A stretch of 64,000 nucleotides of DNA, from assembly GCA_965644295.1 (NCBI GenBank), contig CBFFRP010000271.1:62001-126000 (forward strand). The letters are read 5' to 3'. The notes beneath the pieces were generated by a model. The model saw nothing but the letters and a program-made list of their open reading frames with translations, did not search any database and was not told the DNA's origin. Made by a program: the position numbers and the translations under genes. This DNA comes from Paraphysomonas bandaiensis. Its lineage: Eukaryota; Chrysophyceae. Positions 59,125-64,000 of this stretch are shown in pieces (position 1 is the stretch's first letter; each line of letters opens with the position of its first letter).

Positions 59125-59895
59125 ATGGGAAACTCTTCATCATCAACTACATGTGGCAATACTACGCCAGCCAGAAAAACTCCCGCAACTACTACTGTGA
59201 CAGGAACCACTGGGATAACTGCCCTAGGCGTGGCATCTGATTCACGAATTGCCGTGGCAGCTCAAAGTATGGCTCAGTTCCTCCATTCAACGATGACTAG
59301 AATAGACCGCTGTACTGTGGTGGGGTTTCATACTCAATACAAGCCTCTTGTCTCCCTGCAATCGGAGGATATGGCATTGATGGGCCTTGCTGCATGCTGC
59401 AGAATGACCAACGACAAAGAGAGCGGTGGTACTCATCTTTGGGACTCTATTGTGGTCTCAGTCTTGCAACACATCACTACTGCAGACCGATCACGACCGT
59501 GGGTGCTGGTGATTTTAACTGACGGTGGTGACAACGGCAGCAAGCAGACTTTGAAAGATGCCGCCCAGATCCTACAGAGATTCAACGCACCATCTAATAA
59601 CTTCTGTTTCGTCATTGGGCTCGGATCAGCCTGTCAAGAAACACAGCTAAAGTCACTCTGCTCTCAAAGTGGGTCTATGTACCTGCCCGCTCGAGATGCA
59701 GGTGCCCTGCATATGATCATGCCTCTCATCGCCCTGCAGGTGGTTCAGGGAGTCTCCATTGATGTCGGGCAAATCAGCCGCGCAGGAGGTGCTCAGGCGG
59801 CGTATGCCCGTGTCCGTGAGACTGTGGGACTGAGACAGAACCCGGTGGACTTTCTGTTCCTACTGGATGCTTCTGGATCTATGCGCTCGAAGTGA
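59125..59895 (+). CDS. Circularly permuted vWA-domain protein, array copy 2
   Basis: 256 aa, identical in predicted sequence to the copy at 51199, including MGNSSSS, T103, D133 and the C-terminal DASGSM followed by stop. Separated from copy 1 by the copia element and its unit spacer. No changes that would break it were seen. Confidence 0.85.
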   Translation: MGNSSSSTTCGNTTPARKTPATTTVTGTTGITALGVASDSRIAVAAQSMAQFLHSTMTRIDRCTVVGFHTQYKPLVSLQSEDMALMGLAACCRMTNDKESGGTHLWDSIVVSVLQHITTADRSRPWVLVILTDGGDNGSKQTLKDAAQILQRFNAPSNNFCFVIGLGSACQETQLKSLCSQSGSMYLPARDAGALHMIMPLIALQVVQGVSIDVGQISRAGGAQAAYARVRETVGLRQNPVDFLFLLDASGSMRSK

Positions 59896-61593
59896 GACAT
59901 CGAACCCAACCATTACCGCCTTTTTGGATACTACGATATTGTGATCTTATTATTGTACAGAATTATATATTTATTTGACAAATCGATCTAAACACAGACA
60001 ATTATCTCTGTGTTGCATATGGCTGAATTCTGAATTACAAGAATATTTTAATATCATTCACCATTTACCATGTATGCCAAGTAAACTCAATTATTAATTA
60101 ATTAATTTTTTTTCATTTCATGTAGCGATATATTTCTGTTCATACATTCTATGGTATATAGTACATAGATGAAACATATGGATGGATATAGCACTAGCAC
60201 AATATACTACAATAAAGCATTACATAGTAGAAATAAGTATTTACTGGGTTATCACACTCCGAGGAACGTTACATTCACCCTTCGTGAGTGGAGACGTGGA
60301 TACCATCCCCATTCAGCCACTATGCTAACCAGATCCCGGACTGCATAACTTACCTTGCTATGAGGTTTCATACACTCAAAGAAGAAAAGCTATATAGCAT
60401 TGCTTGCTTCTTTTATACTATTCTGTTTTATTAGTGTGTGTACATTTCACGATATTCTACGGATAATCAATATAGTTGGCATTCCCAACATTAAAGAGGG
60501 AAATGGATATGGCATATGGCAGAGCTACATAATGCATACACAAACAGATTATGACACAACAATGTATAAGAAACACTGATATAATTCAAACCGTGTAGGA
60601 TATTAAATGGAATAAACTGTCAATTCCACAATAACATAACATAATATAACCTACCACAGTTGTTGAATGACTAATATGGCATTCATCAGAATCTACACGC
60701 AATTAGTCCATTTGCTTTTGTATGACTAAGTATAAACATATTAAAGTTGAAGTGCATATATAATCATATGTAATTCCACTCGCGTAAGCGATGGGTTGTC
60801 AAGCTAACCAAGACTCCTCCATACACAACAACTCCTGTTTCTCCTCTTGTATGTACTCAACCGCTCAGCGACACACGAATCACAAGAGTTCTAATCGCAA
60901 GTCGATATTTAATTTACAATGGTAGAGGTTTCAGAGTCAACACGAGGAGTGAGGGTACTCAGCTGGCTTGTTGTAAGCACTGCATATGCAGTCGCCGTTG
61001 TTCTTCGTCCATAAACAAACTCAATAACATGTCATCCTTCGAGATTGAATTCCACACAACACACTATCACCAATATTAGCTCACCCTGAAGCTACTTTAA
61101 GAATGGTGTATGGCCTTATGGGCATATTCAATGCACTTCACTGAGGCTCCGACAGATATCACTGATATGAAAATTTCACTGAAAAAGTCTCGGATTCTGC
61201 TGTGAAAATATAAGCCCAACCTGACCAAGAGACACGAGGTCATAACCAACAAATATAATGTGCAAAATACTTACTTTGCTTCCAGCGACATTCACTGCTG
61301 CTGATAAGTGTGCTGTGATCTGTGTCGGAACTATCTCTCAAACAGCACACAGTCTGTGCAGCAGTAGCCGTACCAGAACTCTATACACAGCAGTCTATAC
61401 CTACAGCCTACAGCGCAGTGTGGGCCAACGGAATACTGCTGTGTACAATGTATACTACGGTCGTACAGCCGGCAGATTCTCGCCATGAAGATATTTTTTT
61501 GAAGAATATGCGGACATTTCTGATTTTGTCTGCAAATCCAAATCATCCGTCCATTCCATACATAACTCTTCTCCACAAACACAACTCAAAGCA
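59896..61593. other. vWA-unit spacer
   Basis: About 1.7 kb of unit spacer, no further gene recognised. It contains a TTAATTAATTAATT tract near 60094. Confidence 0.6.
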
Positions 61594-62364
61594 ATGGGAA
61601 ACTCTTCATCATCAACTACATGTGGCAATACTACGCCAGCCAGAAAAACTCCCGCAACTACTACTGTGACAGGAACCACTGGGATAACTGCCCTAGGCGT
61701 GGCATCTGATTCACGAATTGCCGTGGCAGCTCAAAGTATGGCTCAGTTCCTCCATTCAACGATGACTAGAATAGACCGCTGTACTGTGGTGGGGTTTCAT
61801 ACTCAATACAAGCCTCTTGTCTCCCTGCAATCGGAGGATATGGCATTGATGGGCCTTGCTGCATGCTGCAGAATGACCAACGACAAAGAGAGCGGTGGTA
61901 CTCATCTTTGGGACTCTATTGTGGTCTCAGTCTTGCAACACATCACTACTGCAGACCGATCACGACCGTGGGTGCTGGTGATTTTAACTGACGGTGGTGA
62001 CAACGGCAGCAAGCAGACTTTGAAAGATGCCGCCCAGATCCTACAGAGATTCAACGCACCATCTAATAACTTCTGTTTCGTCATTGGGCTCGGATCAGCC
62101 TGTCAAGAAACACAGCTAAAGTCACTCTGCTCTCAAAGTGGGTCTATGTACCTGCCCGCTCGAGATGCAGGTGCCCTGCATATGATCATGCCTCTCATCG
62201 CCCTGCAGGTGGTTCAGGGAGTCTCCATTGATGTCGGGCAAATCAGCCGCGCAGGAGGTGCTCAGGCGGCGTATGCCCGTGTCCGTGAGACTGTGGGACT
62301 GAGACAGAACCCGGTGGACTTTCTGTTCCTACTGGATGCTTCTGGATCTATGCGCTCGAAGTGA
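61594..62364 (+). CDS. Circularly permuted vWA-domain protein, array copy 3
   Basis: 256 aa, same predicted protein as copies 1 and 2. Just downstream this unit has small spacer changes (CGCAG for TACAG, an extra TA in the TATATA run, one TTAA fewer in the TTAATTAA tract), so unit copies have begun to drift outside the gene only. Confidence 0.85.
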   Translation: MGNSSSSTTCGNTTPARKTPATTTVTGTTGITALGVASDSRIAVAAQSMAQFLHSTMTRIDRCTVVGFHTQYKPLVSLQSEDMALMGLAACCRMTNDKESGGTHLWDSIVVSVLQHITTADRSRPWVLVILTDGGDNGSKQTLKDAAQILQRFNAPSNNFCFVIGLGSACQETQLKSLCSQSGSMYLPARDAGALHMIMPLIALQVVQGVSIDVGQISRAGGAQAAYARVRETVGLRQNPVDFLFLLDASGSMRSK

Positions 62365-64000
62365 GACATCGAACCCAACCATTATCGCCTTTTTGGATAC
62401 TACAATATTGTGATCTTATTATTGCGCAGAATTATATATATCTATTTGACAAAACGATCTAAACACAGACAATTATCTCTGTGTTGCATATGGCTGAATT
62501 CTGAATTACAAGAATATTTTAATATCATTCACCATTTACCATGTATGCCAAGTAAACTCAATTATTAATTAATTTTTTTTCATTTCATGTAGCGATATAT
62601 TTCTGTTCATACATTCTATGGTATATAGTACATAGATGAAACATATGGATGGATATAGCACTAGCACAATATACTACAATAAAGCATTACATAGTAGAAA
62701 TAAGTATTTACTGGGTTATCACGCTCCAAGGAACATTACATTCACCCTTCGTGAGTGGAGACGTGGATACCATCCCCATTCAGCCACTATGCTAACCAGA
62801 TCCCGGACTGCATAACTTATCTTGCTATGAGGTTTCATACACTCAAAGAAGAAAAGCTATATAGCATTGCTTGCTTCTTTTATACTATTCTGTTTTATTA
62901 GTGTGTGTACATTTCACGATATTCTACGGATAATCAATATAGTTGGCATTCCCAACATTAAAGAGGGAAATGGATATGGCATATGGCAGAGCTACATAAT
63001 GCATACACAAACAGATTATGACACAACAATGTATAAGAAACACTGATATAATTCAAACCGTGTAGGATATTAAATGGAATAAACTGTCAATTCCACAATA
63101 ACATAACATAATATAACCTACCACAGTTGTTGAATGACTAATATGGCATTCATCAGAATCTACACGCAATTAGTCCATTTGCTTTTGTATGACTAAGTAT
63201 AAACATATTAAAGTTGAAGTGCATATATAATCATATGTAATTCCACTCGCGTAAGCGATGGGTTGTCAAGCTAACCAAGACTCCTCCATACACAACAACT
63301 CCTGTTTCTCCTCTTGTATGTACTCAACCGCTCAGCGACACACGAATCACAAGAGTTCTAATCGCAAGTCGATATTTAATTTACAATGGTAGAGGTTTCA
63401 GAGTCAACACGAGGAGTGAGGGTACTCAGCTGGCTTGTTGTAAGCACTGCATATGCAGTCGCCGTTGTTCTTCGTCCATAAACAAACTCAATAACATGTC
63501 ATCCTTCGAGATTGAATTCCACACAACACACTATCACCAATATTAGCTCACCCTGAAGCTACTTTAAGAATGGTGTATGGCCTTATGGGCATATTCAATG
63601 CACTTCACTGAGGCTCCGACAGATATCACTGATATGAAAATTTCACTGAAAAAGTCTCGGATTCTGCTGTGAAAATATAAGCCCAACCTGACCAAGAGAC
63701 ACGAGGTCATAACCAACAAATATAATGTGCAAAATACTTACTTTGCTTCCAGCGACATTCACTGCTGCTGATAAGTGTGCTGTGATCTGTGTCGGAACTA
63801 TCTCTCAAACAGCACACAGTCTGTGCAGTAGCCGTACCAGAACTCTATACACAGCAGTCTATACCTACAGCCTACAGCGCAGTGTGGGCCAACGGAATAC
63901 TGCTGTGTACAATGTATACTACGGTCGTACAGCCGGCAGATTCTCGCCATGAAGATATTTTTTGAAGAATATGCGGACATTTCTGATTTTGTCTGCAAAT
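62365..64000. other. vWA-unit spacer, next unit cut by the window end
   Basis: Spacer and the region upstream of the next vWA gene. Its start codon would lie about 60 bp past the window. Confidence 0.75.

Larger units (their letters stand above)
49461..64000 (+). repeat. Tandem array of about 2.47-kb vWA gene units
   Basis: The start of one unit can be followed at CCCATTCAGCCAC: 49916, then 57842 (after the copia element inserted at 52382), 60308 and 62775, i.e. spacings of about 2466-2467 bp once the insertion is removed. Units are almost identical. The left edge cuts into a vWA gene (49461) and the first spacer has a deletion of about 285 bp near 49870. The array continues past the right edge of the window. 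Each unit has one vWA gene; short frames upstream of it are conserved only because the units are young. Confidence 0.93.

Noticed and set aside
58792-59200. 75- and 114-aa frames upstream of each vWA gene as a second gene of the unit
   Set aside because: The units are nearly identical, so conservation is uninformative, and the frames show no protein-like composition.
1-64000. CRISPR arrays, operons or bacterial regulatory sites
   Set aside because: Spliced genes, nuclear-type tRNAs and eukaryotic transposons; no regularly spaced short repeats of CRISPR type.

Overview
The window is a piece of nuclear DNA from a eukaryote, most likely a unicellular or simple protist. Genes are broken by short GT-AG introns (about 41 to 134 nt). 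Two tRNA genes have Pol III T-run terminators. TAA, TAG and TGA are all used as stops, so the code looks standard. The proteins include a CAF1 deadenylase, a cyclin-Y-like protein, a Cue2/N4BP2-type SMR nuclease, a WW-MyTH4-FERM protein and a gamma-glutamyl carboxylase homologue. A short TTAGGG run at about 16610 suggests TTAGGG telomeres. I cannot place the organism more closely; stramenopile and holozoan affinities both remain open.

Layout. 1-2.7 kb: a secreted FG-GAP-like protein cut by the left edge, tRNA-Arg(TCG), and a small probable microtubule-associated protein. 2.7-13.6 kb: mostly repeats (an R1 repeat holding a CACTA-type MITE, R2 and R3 copies, and a nested pair of hAT elements) with one spliced roadblock-like gene at 7.6-8.2 kb. 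13.8-16.2 kb: a ThrE-family membrane protein and a Tudor-like protein. 16.5-19 kb: the inverted second R1 copy and gene-poor DNA. 19-23 kb: divergent cyclin-Y-like and vitamin K-dependent gamma-carboxylase-like genes. 23-25 kb: R3 and R2 repeats. 24.8-30.4 kb: a partial unknown gene, a type II membrane protein, a very long TATG microsatellite, the Cue2/N4BP2-like gene, a small spliced unknown gene and tRNA-Gly(TCC). 31-33.6 kb: a dispersed vWA gene and a Nudix-ankyrin gene. 35-36 kb: a second hAT family. 36.6-41.7 kb: divergent CAF1 (8 exons) and WW-MyTH4-FERM (8 exons). 42.5-44.5 kb: an R3 repeat cluster. 44.7-48.5 kb: a three-exon coiled-coil / Mrr-like nuclease / Myb gene and a divergent E2-variant. 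49.5-64 kb: a tandem array of about 2.47 kb units, each with one vWA gene, one spacer being interrupted by an apparently intact Ty1/copia element.

The strongest candidates for something new are (1) the tandem family of predicted N-myristoylated proteins whose vWA domain is circularly permuted, with the MIDAS DxSxS motif at the extreme C-terminus in every complete copy, and (2) the single gene that joins a coiled coil, an Mrr-type PD-(D/E)xK nuclease domain and a C-terminal Myb/SANT-like domain. CAF1 and the Cue2/N4BP2-like protein both belong to mRNA decay, but nothing shows that the window as a whole is a functional cluster. All exon models here were made by eye from reading frame, phase and splice signals.
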